A DNA stretch of 64,000 nt from Candidatus Fluviicola riflensis (GTDB lineage Bacteria; Bacteroidota; Bacteroidia; Flavobacteriales_D; Crocinitomicaceae), in the NCBI GenBank assembly GCA_002243285.1, contig CP022585.1:2344641-2408640 (forward strand). Reading direction: 5' to 3'. The notes under the pieces were generated by a model. The model was not told the origin of the DNA, made no database searches, and saw only the letters and a program-made list of their open reading frames with translations. The stretch's first letter is position 1. Every line of letters begins with the position of its first letter. A program made the position numbers and the translations under genes. Below are positions 23,506 through 32,237 of the stretch, piece after piece.

Positions 23506-24703
23506 CGATCAGAAAGGAAGTTTGAAAGACACGTTTAACGAATTTGGCGCAAAGCCAACCGATGGATTGTGGAATGCCATTGCCGATAAACTCGACGACA
23601 GGAAAAAACGCCGCTTTGCCATTTGGTGGTGGAGCACCGGATTGGCAGCCGCGCTGGTGGTTGGTTTTACAGTCTGGAACTGGAATCAAACTTCCGGAAT
23701 TGATAAACTAACCGGCGGACGTTCATTTCCTGTTCATGCCGAAAACACTTCTGACCAAAATCATTCGTCCAAAAGCGGAACATTGGCTACCGCTACCGAT
23801 TCGATTACAGCAAAGGTGCCTTTCGTTTTTATCTGGGATCCGTCTATGTTTCCTTTCTCGTTTAATGTTGATCAATATCCGTATCATTATATGAGTGATA
23901 GTTACCCTGGATATTTCCCTTGGAACCCGATTCAATTGGCCGTTTTGGATACCACTAAAAATGAACCAGCCGATTCATTGGATTTACCCGACGATTCAAC
24001 CATACTCTCCAGCGTAAACGATACCGTTCGACCGATGGAAGCACAAAAACTGTTATTAAGCATAAAAGTCACGAAATGGCAAGTCGGATTGTTTGTCGGT
24101 AGGTCAATGGCAATTTCGCAATCAAATCCGTTGATCGAAGGCAAGGAAAGTAATACACCGCAATCTATGACTGTCAATCCACCGGTGGAAACCCGCTATT
24201 CCTGGAATGTTGATCTCACTATCAGCAAGCAGGTTTATCGCCGTTGGTCGCTCGGAACCGGTGTTCACTTCGGGTTATTGCAAAGTGGAAACATTCCGGA
24301 GACAAGTAATTACAAAAGCGGAAAGATCAGTTATATGTCATTTGGCGTTCCACTCTCCATTGGCCGTGATTTTTGGATTGGAGGACGTTTTAACATTACG
24401 CCAATGGCCGGTTTTAGATATGATTATGCTTTTCGTAAAACCGAGGAATATACCTATCAGGATGGAGTTTCCATTTCAGCAGACTTATCTCCTGCTTATA
24501 CTAAAACAACCGGCACAGCACATCTTCATTTGGTATCGGGCTTTGCAGCAGCCGAAGTAAAATTCCGCTTGCGCCGCGACTGGGCTCTGGTAGCAAAACC
24601 AATGGTGCAATTCTATGTTTTCGGACAAACGGATGAAAGTACGCCGAACACCTTCCGCAACGCTTGGTTTGGTGGTTCGATTGGGGTAACGAAACGATTT
24701 TAA
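23495..24703 (+). CDS. Membrane-anchored protein with C-terminal beta-barrel-like domain, possible anti-sigma factor
   Basis: A 402-residue protein in three parts: a short charged cytoplasmic N-terminus (LKDTFNEFGAKPTDGLWNAI, 1-40), one transmembrane helix (about 45-62, WWSTGLAAALVVGFTVW), and a long outer part. From about residue 190 the pattern is that of an outer-membrane beta-barrel (QVGLFVGRSMAISQSN, NITPMAGFRYDYAF, terminal FGGSIGVTKRF). Overlap with the sigma gene suggests regulation of the sigma factor by the N-terminal tail. How one chain spans both membranes is unclear; the C-terminus may be a periplasmic beta domain instead. Confidence 0.65.
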   Translation: MQNNDQKGSLKDTFNEFGAKPTDGLWNAIADKLDDRKKRRFAIWWWSTGLAAALVVGFTVWNWNQTSGIDKLTGGRSFPVHAENTSDQNHSSKSGTLATATDSITAKVPFVFIWDPSMFPFSFNVDQYPYHYMSDSYPGYFPWNPIQLAVLDTTKNEPADSLDLPDDSTILSSVNDTVRPMEAQKLLLSIKVTKWQVGLFVGRSMAISQSNPLIEGKESNTPQSMTVNPPVETRYSWNVDLTISKQVYRRWSLGTGVHFGLLQSGNIPETSNYKSGKISYMSFGVPLSIGRDFWIGGRFNITPMAGFRYDYAFRKTEEYTYQDGVSISADLSPAYTKTTGTAHLHLVSGFAAAEVKFRLRRDWALVAKPMVQFYVFGQTDESTPNTFRNAWFGGSIGVTKRF

Positions 24704-24710
24704 TTGCTCA

Positions 24711-24827
24711 CGCAAAGGCGCAAAGTTGAGACATTAGACATCTAAATAAATTGGATTACTGGAAGTTTCCTCAACGAGCAAAACAACACGTTAATCCTTT
24801 GCGAACTCTACGTCTTTGCGCTGAAAT
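24711..24827. repeat. CACAAAGG-type palindromic repeat, copy 1
   Basis: CGCAAAGGCGCAAAGTTGA begins the element and CCTTTGCG ... CTTTGCG words return in inverse order near 24796-24820. It lies between convergent genes, a sensible place for a bidirectional terminator. The related copy is at 27781-27918. Confidence 0.5.
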
Positions 24828-24867
24828 TCAAGTAAATACGTGAAAAAAACATTCTTTTTGTCTGCGT

Positions 24868-25632
24868 TTATCGCACAAAAACCCATTCCGTTTCCGTAGA
24901 CTGATTCGGATCAAACCGATACCCATCCACATCATATCCTTTCAGGTCTTCGATGTCTTTCAACTCGTTTTGGATCAGGTAACGCGCCATAGCACCGCGA
25001 GCTTGTTTGGCATAAACCATCACCATTTTGTATTCACCGTTCTTAAATTCCTTGAAATTCGGTGTTACAAACGGACGTTTTAATTCTTTCCAATTCACCG
25101 CTTTCGCGTATTCATTCGATGCCAGGTTTACGATCCATTCGCCTTTTTCGGTTTCCTTTTGCAACTGTTTGGTGAGTTTCTGTCCCCAAAACGCGTAAAG
25201 GTTTTTCGCTTTGTCATTCACCTGAAAATTGGTTCCCATTTCCAAACGATACGGATATATCAAATCAAGCGGACGCAATAAACCGTACATTCCGGAAAGC
25301 ATGCGCAAGCGATTCTGGGCAACGGTCAATTCGGTTTCTGAAAGTGTAGAAATATCCAACCCGCGGTACACTTCACCGGTAAACAGAAATCCTGCCGGAC
25401 GTACTTCTTCCGTTGGTGTTTCCGATAAATACCAATTCTTAAAACGGTTGACGTTCAGTTTGGCGATATCTGCCGAAACATGCATGAGATCGATCAGCTG
25501 CTTTGGCTTGAGTTTCTTGAGTTTTTTCGACAGCGAAGTCGCTTCCTTCGCAAATTGCGGTGTTGTAAACTCAACTTGCGGGAAATCACATTGCTCGTTG
25601 ATCGATTTTGCCGGGGAAATCAGAATTTTCAT
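24868..25632 (-). CDS. yaaA: Peroxide stress protein YaaA
   Basis: A 254-residue cytoplasmic protein of the YaaA/DUF328 family, starting with MKILISPAKS and containing LSGMYGLLRPLD and VMVYAKQARGAMARYLI. In E. coli YaaA lowers free iron and limits oxidative damage under peroxide stress; the biochemical mechanism is not fully known. Transcribed alone with a -7 box at 25654-25661. Confidence 0.93.
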   Translation of the reverse strand: MKILISPAKSINEQCDFPQVEFTTPQFAKEATSLSKKLKKLKPKQLIDLMHVSADIAKLNVNRFKNWYLSETPTEEVRPAGFLFTGEVYRGLDISTLSETELTVAQNRLRMLSGMYGLLRPLDLIYPYRLEMGTNFQVNDKAKNLYAFWGQKLTKQLQKETEKGEWIVNLASNEYAKAVNWKELKRPFVTPNFKEFKNGEYKMVMVYAKQARGAMARYLIQNELKDIEDLKGYDVDGYRFDPNQSTETEWVFVR

Positions 25633-25653
25633 GCTTTGCTGGAATTGTTACCC

Positions 25654-25661
25654 CAAAAATA
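25654..25661 (-). promoter_or_regulatory. -7 promoter box of yaaA
   Basis: TATTTTTG on the minus strand, 21 nt before ATG 25632. Confidence 0.45.
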
Positions 25662-25683
25662 AGTCAATATGCGAGTCAGCCTA

Positions 25684-26274
25684 CTAAAGTTTAATGATTT
25701 TTTCAGCCGTTTTTTCGCCTTTCGAATTGATCAGTAAAACGGTGTAGAATCCGGCAGACAATGATTTTAAATCCAGATTAAAAGTGCTTCCTGTAATTGC
25801 GGATTGCTCAAAAACAGTCATTCCAAGATCATCAACCACCCGGATGGAATATTCGTCGTGAAACTGATCATTCCATTCCAACGACACCATTGTTTCAGAT
25901 GGATTGGGACCAAGATACAAACGCCCGGGATCGAGGTATTTGACGTAAATCTCTTTTTCTTCGGAATATTCCGAAAAGCCGAAGCGGATGTAATAACTAT
26001 TGGTTGTATTGAATCCCGGAGATGCATCAATCAAACTGTATTCCTTGTCTTCATTTTCGCTTCCGCAAATTCCGGGAATTTCTCCTACTAAGACATCATC
26101 TGCTCCATCAATTGACCTGTAAACCGCCGTACCATTGCAAAGCGAGCCGCTATTCACCGTCCAGCGAATCAAGACGACGTTATCTTGTTGTACCAGAAAG
26201 AAGTCGGAATACTGTACTTGTGCAGTGGATGCAACCGCCAAAAAAAGAAACCCAAACAAAAGAAGTTGACGCAT
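25684..26274 (-). CDS. Small T9SS type A sorting-domain protein
   Basis: A 196-residue secreted protein: signal peptide (LLLFGFLFLAVASTAQ), a single fibronectin-like or beta-sandwich domain (VVLIRWTVNSGSLCNGTAVY) and a type A sorting domain beginning LYLGPNPSETMVSLEW and ending SKGEKTAEKIIKL. The short mature part has two Cys that may form a disulfide. Ligand or role unknown. The 218-bp region upstream is AT-rich with no clear element. Confidence 0.85.
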   Translation of the reverse strand: MRQLLLFGFLFLAVASTAQVQYSDFFLVQQDNVVLIRWTVNSGSLCNGTAVYRSIDGADDVLVGEIPGICGSENEDKEYSLIDASPGFNTTNSYYIRFGFSEYSEEKEIYVKYLDPGRLYLGPNPSETMVSLEWNDQFHDEYSIRVVDDLGMTVFEQSAITGSTFNLDLKSLSAGFYTVLLINSKGEKTAEKIIKL

Positions 26275-26492
26275 AAGTAACTGTTACATCTGATTAAACG
26301 GAAAAAGGTGAACAAAAGTTTATTAGCTAAGGAGATTAATCGAAAAAAATGCCGCGATGAAAATTAGAGATAAGAAATATTTTTCACGAAAAACCCCAAT
26401 TAAAGAATTAAAAATCAATAAATTAACTTCAGTAATCCCGCAATATTACGGAATTAACTAAAAATAAAGTTTAAAAAGTGATGAATTGATTT

Positions 26493-27704
26493 TTACTTAA
26501 ACCCAAAATGTTTCTCCGCCTCATCCGCAATTTGTCCGCCAATCGCCAGTGAAGCCGTAGCAGCCGGTGAAGGCGCGTTTAGCACGTGAATAGAATTGGC
26601 ATGAAACTCGAAACGGAAATCGTCGCGGGTATCGCCATCAGCGGCCAGCAACAAAGCCCTTACTCCTGCTCGACCCGGATGAATATCATCCATCGTCAGT
26701 GACGGAACCATTCGTTGCAACGTTTTGAGGAATAATTTCTTTGAGAACGCACGTCTGTATTCGTCCAAACCGAATTTCATGTTGTTGAAAAACAACTTCC
26801 ATGTCCCGCCATACGTCAAGGCATCCCAGGTATCGCGCATCGAGAAATCGGTTTTTCCGTAACCTTCGCGTTTAAATGTGAACACCGCATTCGGGCCGCA
26901 CTCGATTTCGCCGTTGGTCATACGCGTAAAATGCACGCCAAGAAATGGGAAATCAGGATTCGGAACCGGGTAAATCAGGTTTTTTACCTTGTGTTTCGCT
27001 TGTTCAGTTAATTCGTAATAATCACCACGGAAACCAACAACTTGTTCTTTCAGTTTCACACCGTCTTTACGTGCCAAACGATCAGCTTGTAATCCTCCGC
27101 AAAAGATCAGGTATTTCGCTTCGATATTTCCTTTGCTGGTTGCAACGATTGTTTTTTCATCCGAGCGCTCAATCCCGATCACCTCATGATTGAGCATCAG
27201 AGCGCTTTTCGGTTGCATGGAAAGGGCAATTTCAGCCATTTTTTCGGTCGCTCCGCGGAAATCGATAATTCCGGTACATGGGACGTAAATCCCACCGATT
27301 CCTTCTACAAAAGGTTCTATTTCTTTCAGCCGTTTGGAATCGATCATTTCAATTCCTTCTGTGCTATTGGCAACTCCGTTCTGGAAAATCTTGTCCATAT
27401 TCCCCAACTCGGATTTGTCGACGGCAACCACTACTTTACCACAAACATCATGATCAATGCCGTGTTCTTTGGCAAAAGCGACCAATTCATGACGACCTGC
27501 CACACAGTTCTTGGCTTTCAGCGATCCCGGTTTGTAGTACAATCCCGAGTGAATTACTCCTGAATTATTTCCAGTTTGATGATCGGCCAGCTTTCCTTCT
27601 TTCTCAATCAGCACAATCGATTTGTCGGGATAACGCGTTTGTAACTTGTAAAACGTTGCCGCTCCTATGATTCCTCCACCAATGATTGCTATATCGAAAG
27701 CCAT
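26493..27704 (-). CDS. lhgO: L-2-hydroxyglutarate oxidase
   Basis: A 403-residue FAD-dependent oxidoreductase. The dinucleotide motif is IAIIGGGIIGAATFYKL, followed by the LhgO-type HQTGNNSGVIHSGLYYKPGS. The C-terminal cap includes HPGRAGVRALLLAADGD. It oxidises L-2-hydroxyglutarate to 2-oxoglutarate, repairing a by-product of malate dehydrogenase. Stand-alone gene with a -7 box 17 nt upstream. Confidence 0.92.
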   Translation of the reverse strand: MAFDIAIIGGGIIGAATFYKLQTRYPDKSIVLIEKEGKLADHQTGNNSGVIHSGLYYKPGSLKAKNCVAGRHELVAFAKEHGIDHDVCGKVVVAVDKSELGNMDKIFQNGVANSTEGIEMIDSKRLKEIEPFVEGIGGIYVPCTGIIDFRGATEKMAEIALSMQPKSALMLNHEVIGIERSDEKTIVATSKGNIEAKYLIFCGGLQADRLARKDGVKLKEQVVGFRGDYYELTEQAKHKVKNLIYPVPNPDFPFLGVHFTRMTNGEIECGPNAVFTFKREGYGKTDFSMRDTWDALTYGGTWKLFFNNMKFGLDEYRRAFSKKLFLKTLQRMVPSLTMDDIHPGRAGVRALLLAADGDTRDDFRFEFHANSIHVLNAPSPAATASLAIGGQIADEAEKHFGFK

Positions 27705-27721
27705 GTTTGTTTATTTGGGTG

Positions 27722-27729
27722 CAAATTTA
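27722..27729 (-). promoter_or_regulatory. -7 promoter box of lhgO
   Basis: TAAATTTG on the minus strand matches TAnnTTTG and lies 17 nt before ATG 27704. Confidence 0.45.
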
Positions 27730-27780
27730 ATCATTGACGGGGACTTTAGCCAGAATTATTCAGCACGAAGTTGACCAGGA

Positions 27781-27918
27781 AATTTCAACACAAAGGCACA
27801 AAGCGAAGAGACAAACTTGACTTGTTACAAAGACCACAAAGGGATTCAGGTAGAAGATCTTTGTGAACTTAACACGCCTGTATTCTCAAAAAAAAACTTT
27901 GCTCCTTTGTGGTGAAAT
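27781..27918. repeat. CACAAAGG-type palindromic repeat, copy 2
   Basis: AATTTCAACACAAAGGCACA (27781-27800) returns inverted as CTCCTTTGTGGTGAAATT (27901-27918), with additional AAAGACCACAAAGGG words inside. It belongs to the same family as 24711-24827 and here sits between divergent genes, so it cannot simply be a terminator for both. Confidence 0.55.
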
Positions 27919-27948
27919 TGCACTAGTATTGTAACCTAATTCTACAGT

Positions 27949-28608
27949 ATGCCGGAAGCCGAATTGATAACCGTAAAAGAATTTCAGGATCGCGAACTTT
28001 TAGGCGATTACGTTGATCTGTTTGAGAAAGCAGAAATTCCATTTTCAGTGGAAGATTCGAAACCAAGGTTTGATGCCACGTTTGCCAACGATGAATCGCG
28101 GCGTTATTACCGCATCAATGTTGCTCCGGTTGATCTGCAAAACGCGTTGGAATTGTGCGGACGCATGGACGAGAAAATCATGAAAGAACTTCCTGACGAT
28201 TATTATTTGTTCCAGTTTTCGGATAAAGAATTAAGAGAAATTTTAGTCCGATCATTTGAATGGAATTCACTGGATGTCATGCTTGCTAAAAAACTCCTTA
28301 CGGAACGAGGTGTTCCTTTTTCGGAAGAAAAGATTGCAGAGGAACGACAGGAAATCACGGATGAACTGGATGCTCCGGAGAAAGAAAACACACTTATCGT
28401 AGTATGTGGCTACATATTTTGCGTGTTCGGCGGATTGTTAGGATTAATGTTGGCGCTCCTTATTTTGAACAGTAAAAAAACAACACATGACGGTCACCGT
28501 GTTCCCCGCTACAATGCAGCGACTCGGGGTCATGCGCGTAACATGTTGTTGATCTTTATCGTTGTGATCATTCTCACTTTATTCTTTGTTGGTGCACAAT
28601 TAGGATAG
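27949..28608 (+). CDS. Hypothetical protein with two C-terminal transmembrane helices
   Basis: A 219-residue protein. The first 140 residues are soluble and highly charged with a ferredoxin-like alternation (ITVKEFQDRELLGDYVDLFE), recalling DUF2007-type signal-transducing modules but not firmly assigned. Two hydrophobic helices follow (about 150-168 and 199-217) with a charged loop between. Eight nt separate it from the acyltransferase gene, with which it likely forms an operon. Confidence 0.65.
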   Translation: MPEAELITVKEFQDRELLGDYVDLFEKAEIPFSVEDSKPRFDATFANDESRRYYRINVAPVDLQNALELCGRMDEKIMKELPDDYYLFQFSDKELREILVRSFEWNSLDVMLAKKLLTERGVPFSEEKIAEERQEITDELDAPEKENTLIVVCGYIFCVFGGLLGLMLALLILNSKKTTHDGHRVPRYNAATRGHARNMLLIFIVVIILTLFFVGAQLG

Positions 28609-28615
28609 TCCGAAC

Positions 28616-29740
28616 ATGGAAAAACAAACAACGTCTTCTCCATTCTTCCCCAATCTCAACGGATTAAGGTTTGTGGGTGCGTTAGCTGTAATGTTGTTCC
28701 ATTGCTTTACGCTTCATCGCGAGATTTGGGGCGATTTCTACGAAACCCAATGGTTCAAAGCTATCGGAATGGTATTGAATAAAGGGCATTTGGGCGTTGC
28801 ATTGTTCTTCGTTTTAAGCGGTTTTCTGATTACGTATTTGCTGTTGAGCGAAAACTCCCGCAACGGTCGGATAAATCTGGGGCATTACTTCATGCGGCGG
28901 ATTCTGCGCGTTTGGCCGCTTTATTTTGTGGTGACCCTTTTTGGATTTTTTATTTTCCCACACACACCTTATGGAGTAGAAACCGTGCATGAATTGTGGC
29001 GTTACCTGGTTTTCGCTTCCAATATTGATGAAATAATTATTGGGTGGAAAGACAATATCAATTTCCTCACCGCAACGTGGACTATTAGTGTGGAAGAGCA
29101 ATTTTACCTTTCGTGGGGAATCCTGATCGCGTTGTTTCGTTTCCGGAATAAACACACTTTTTTGTGGTTCTTTGTTTCGGTTATTGTTGGAACGATTGTT
29201 TTCAGAATGTTTCACCTGAACGATGAACGAACGCTCTATTTTCACACGTTTTCAGTGATTTCGGATCTTGCTTTCGGTGGATTGATCGCCTGGCTGGTGT
29301 ATTATAGAAAACTCAGTTCCTGGTTCGAAAAGCTTCCGCGATGGAGCATTTTGCTGGCTTACCTCGTTGGCGGTGCCTTGCTGTTAACCGAGGGAAAATT
29401 ACTTCCCGGAAAATCGGAAGCCTTCGCGCGATTGATTCCCGAAATCGTTTTTGCGTTCATTATCCTCGAACAAGTTTACGCAACCCGTTCGTTTTACAAG
29501 ATCGACCGCATTCCCGGATTTTTTGAAGCTGGAAAACTCACCTACGGTTTTTACCTTTTCCACTGTATTTACATCTGGTATTGGGCGCATTTCTTCCAAG
29601 AACATCAGTTCACAGGCGATATCAGTTATTGGATCTTGTATGTTGCTCTGGTGTTCGTTTCTACATACGTCACAGCGTTGTTAAGCTTCCGCTATTTCGA
29701 ACAACCGTTCCTGCGCTTAAAACGCTTCTTTCGAGCTTAA
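28616..29740 (+). CDS. Acyltransferase-3 family membrane protein
   Basis: A 374-residue polytopic protein with about ten hydrophobic helices. The start carries the family motif LNGLRFVGALAVMLFHCFTLH and LFFVLSGFLITYLL, with the catalytic His in the first; TWTISVEEQFYL is the second signature. Members (OatA, NolL-type) move acetyl or other acyl groups onto cell-surface sugars from the cytoplasmic side. The specific acceptor is unknown. Confidence 0.9.
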   Translation: MEKQTTSSPFFPNLNGLRFVGALAVMLFHCFTLHREIWGDFYETQWFKAIGMVLNKGHLGVALFFVLSGFLITYLLLSENSRNGRINLGHYFMRRILRVWPLYFVVTLFGFFIFPHTPYGVETVHELWRYLVFASNIDEIIIGWKDNINFLTATWTISVEEQFYLSWGILIALFRFRNKHTFLWFFVSVIVGTIVFRMFHLNDERTLYFHTFSVISDLAFGGLIAWLVYYRKLSSWFEKLPRWSILLAYLVGGALLLTEGKLLPGKSEAFARLIPEIVFAFIILEQVYATRSFYKIDRIPGFFEAGKLTYGFYLFHCIYIWYWAHFFQEHQFTGDISYWILYVALVFVSTYVTALLSFRYFEQPFLRLKRFFRA

Positions 29741-29750
29741 TTCCGAACCA

Positions 29751-30239
29751 ATGAACAACGAACTGGAAATCCGTCCGATTCAACCCGAAGACAATGCTGC
29801 ACTTGCGCAGGTGATTCGTTCGGTGCTCGAAGAATTCGACGCTGCAAAACCCGGAACTGTTTATACCGATCCGACGACCGATCAATTATTCGAACTTTTT
29901 CAAACGCCGCAATCTGCTTATTTTACAGCGTTGCTGAACGGAGAAATTGTTGGAGGCTGTGGCATTTATCCAACCAAAGGTTTACCCGCAGGCTGCACCG
30001 AACTGGTGAAACTCTACCTCGCTCCTTCCACCCGCGGAAAAGGCGTTGGAAAAGCATTGATGGAACGTTGTTTTGAAATCGCTGCCGAAAAAGGCTACAC
30101 GGAAATTTACCTGGAAACGCTTCCCGAATTACACATTGCCGTTGGCTTGTACGAGCGTTTGGGATTTGAATACCTGGAAAAACCTTACGGAGAATCCGGG
30201 CATTTTGCGTGTGATTTGTGGATGGCTAAAAAATTATGA
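29751..30239 (+). CDS. GNAT family N-acetyltransferase
   Basis: A 162-residue GNAT acetyltransferase with the acetyl-CoA loop LAPSTRGKGVGKALMER and the terminal motif GLYERLGFEYLEKPYG. It uses acetyl-CoA to acetylate an amine; the substrate is not predictable. Ten nt after the acyltransferase gene, probably in the same transcript, which ends at the palindrome at 30238-30304. Confidence 0.9.
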   Translation: MNNELEIRPIQPEDNAALAQVIRSVLEEFDAAKPGTVYTDPTTDQLFELFQTPQSAYFTALLNGEIVGGCGIYPTKGLPAGCTELVKLYLAPSTRGKGVGKALMERCFEIAAEKGYTEIYLETLPELHIAVGLYERLGFEYLEKPYGESGHFACDLWMAKKL

Positions 30240-30304
30240 ATGTTGAATGTTGAATTATGAATGAGGGATCTCCTCGATAATTCAACATCCAAAATTCAAC
30301 ATTC
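30238..30304. repeat. AATGTTGAATT-type palindromic repeat, copy 2
   Basis: Left arm GAATGTTGAATGTTGAATTA, right arm ATAATTCAACATCCAAAATT. It separates two convergent genes and is therefore a candidate bidirectional terminator. Same word family as 8037-8100. Confidence 0.55.
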
Positions 30305-30310
30305 AAAATT

Positions 30311-30568
30311 CTATTGTAGAGCGTTCAGTTTCTCAACGAAATAAATCGCTTTGTCTTCCAACTGCTCATGGATCACCGGATAATCTTTTTTGGTCTTTGC
30401 CTGGTGAATTTGCGCTAACACCTGATCGCGGTAATCCAACGCTTCGTCAATTAATTTATTAGTGACTTCCGTTTCAGAAGTTTTATACAATTGTACAGAG
30501 AAACATTCGTCTACCACGTCGAAAATCATCCCGTTTAACTGCTTTTTAATGGTGCGTTTACTTGCCAT
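30311..30568 (-). CDS. Small conserved hypothetical protein
   Basis: An 85-residue soluble, mostly helical protein starting at ATG 30568 (MASKRTIKKQLNGMIFDVVD). Charged helices without signal or membrane segment. Similar small proteins occur widely in Flavobacteriia, but I recognise no functional assignment. The longer frame upstream of 30568 would overlap the divergent exonuclease gene region and lacks support. Confidence 0.65.
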   Translation of the reverse strand: MASKRTIKKQLNGMIFDVVDECFSVQLYKTSETEVTNKLIDEALDYRDQVLAQIHQAKTKKDYPVIHEQLEDKAIYFVEKLNALQ

Positions 30569-30701
30569 AATCTGCTTTAATTTAGGCAAAGGTAGGTAAA
30601 AGCACCGAACCTTTCTCAACAATCGGATCGGTTTCATCGACGGAGTTTGAAACTTGGTCGAACTATTGCCAAAATCACGAACAGGCTGCTTTTATTTTCC
30701 T

Positions 30702-30709
30702 TAAATTTG
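30702..30709 (+). promoter_or_regulatory. -7 promoter box of the exonuclease/GIY-YIG gene
   Basis: TAAATTTG matches TAnnTTTG and lies 6 nt before ATG 30716, supporting that start and a leaderless mRNA. Confidence 0.5.
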
Positions 30710-30715
30710 ACACTC

Positions 30716-32089
30716 ATGCAATTTGCCATAGTCGATATCGAAACAACAGGAGGAAGCACCAAATCTTCCAAGATCACTGAGATCGCTATCTACAAACACG
30801 ATGGTACGCAAGTCACCGATTCATACGTTCAATTGGTCGATCCTGAAATGCCCATTCCCGAGTTTATTGCGCGCCTTACGGGCATCAATGACAAAATGGT
30901 GGAAGGTCAGCCACGTTTTTTTGAAATTGCCAAACACATCATTGAATTTACCGAAGACTGCGTTTTTGTGGCCCACAACGTTGGCTTCGATTACGGCATT
31001 ATCCGTCATGAATTTAAGCTGTTGGGCTACGATTACCGTAAACCGCATTTGTGTACCGTGCGCGCGTCTCGTTACGTGATCCCGGGACATGATTCGTACA
31101 GTTTGGGAAAACTGGCCCGTGCGTTGGGAATTGAAGTAAATGGCCGACACCGGGCAGGCGGAGATGCGCTCGCAACAGCCGAGTTGTTTACCATGCTCAT
31201 CGAGAAAGATAAAAAAGGATTACAAACATTTATCCAGGAAGACGTGAACCCGAAAGTGCTTCACCCGAACCTCGACCTGGAAATCCTGGAAGAAATTCCA
31301 AATAAACCAGGTGTTTACAAGTTTTACAACGACGTAAATCAACTTATTTACATCGGAAAAAGCAAACACATCCGCAAACGTATTGATCAGCACCTGCGTA
31401 ACAATAAAACGCTCAAAGGTGCTACTATGATGCAGGAAATTGTGCGAATCGAATTCGAGCTGACCGGTTCCGAATTGATCGCCCTGTTGTATGAATCGGA
31501 ACTGATCAAAGTCCACAAGCCGCTTTACAACAGATCATTACGACGCAATAATTTTTCGTATGGTTTGTTTGTTTTTGAAGATGAAGGCGGTTACAAACAA
31601 TTGTACGTTGACCGGTTGAATAAAAATTCCGGCTTGCCGCTGACCACTTTTACCACAAAAAAAGAAGCCAACGATTACATTTATCACCTGGCCGATCAGC
31701 ATCAGTTGTGTTTAAAACTGTGTGGACTAGAAAAAACAACCGGAAGCTGCTTTGGTTACAAAGTAAAGAAATGTCACGGTGCTTGTACCAAAGTAGAAAT
31801 CACAGTTGATTACAACGAACGCGTAACAACCATCGAGCAATCATTGACTTTCGATCAGGAGCACTTTTACCTCGTAGAACCTGGCCGCGATAAACGGGAA
31901 AAATCCATTATCTGGATTGAAAACGGTTCGTACAAAGGATTCGGTTTTGTACCGTTTTACATGCTAAAAAACCATCCTAAGTCTTGGTCGAAATTCATTG
32001 ATCTGCGTCCCGAAGACAGAGACGCACGCACCATTTTGCGATACTACCTGCGCAAAAACTCAGAGGTTCAACGCAAAGTGATCCAATAA
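30716..32089 (+). CDS. DEDDh exonuclease fused to UvrC-like GIY-YIG nuclease
   Basis: A 457-residue protein. Residues 1-170 are a DnaQ-type 3'-5' exonuclease with ExoI motif VDIETTGG, ExoII VAHNVGFDYG and ExoIII HRAGGDALAT. Residues about 195-280 form a GIY-YIG domain (PGVYKFYNDVNQLIYIGKSK, HIRKRIDQHL) as in UvrC and Cho. The C-terminal part has a Cys-rich stretch (CLKLCGLEKTTGSCFGYKVK). Such fusions are thought to act in DNA repair or excision without UvrC's second nuclease. Start moved to ATG 30716. Confidence 0.9.
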   Translation: MQFAIVDIETTGGSTKSSKITEIAIYKHDGTQVTDSYVQLVDPEMPIPEFIARLTGINDKMVEGQPRFFEIAKHIIEFTEDCVFVAHNVGFDYGIIRHEFKLLGYDYRKPHLCTVRASRYVIPGHDSYSLGKLARALGIEVNGRHRAGGDALATAELFTMLIEKDKKGLQTFIQEDVNPKVLHPNLDLEILEEIPNKPGVYKFYNDVNQLIYIGKSKHIRKRIDQHLRNNKTLKGATMMQEIVRIEFELTGSELIALLYESELIKVHKPLYNRSLRRNNFSYGLFVFEDEGGYKQLYVDRLNKNSGLPLTTFTTKKEANDYIYHLADQHQLCLKLCGLEKTTGSCFGYKVKKCHGACTKVEITVDYNERVTTIEQSLTFDQEHFYLVEPGRDKREKSIIWIENGSYKGFGFVPFYMLKNHPKSWSKFIDLRPEDRDARTILRYYLRKNSEVQRKVIQ

Positions 32090-32237
32090 AAATCCATTCC
32101 CCTTTTTCAGGTCCTATTTAGGAAAATTAACTTTTCCGGTTAAAAACTTTTATCTACCTTCCCTCCATAGTTTTACGTATGTATTTTTTCCCACTGCTGT
32201 TGCCGGTTGTAAAACCAGCAATTTCAACGTGGATAAG

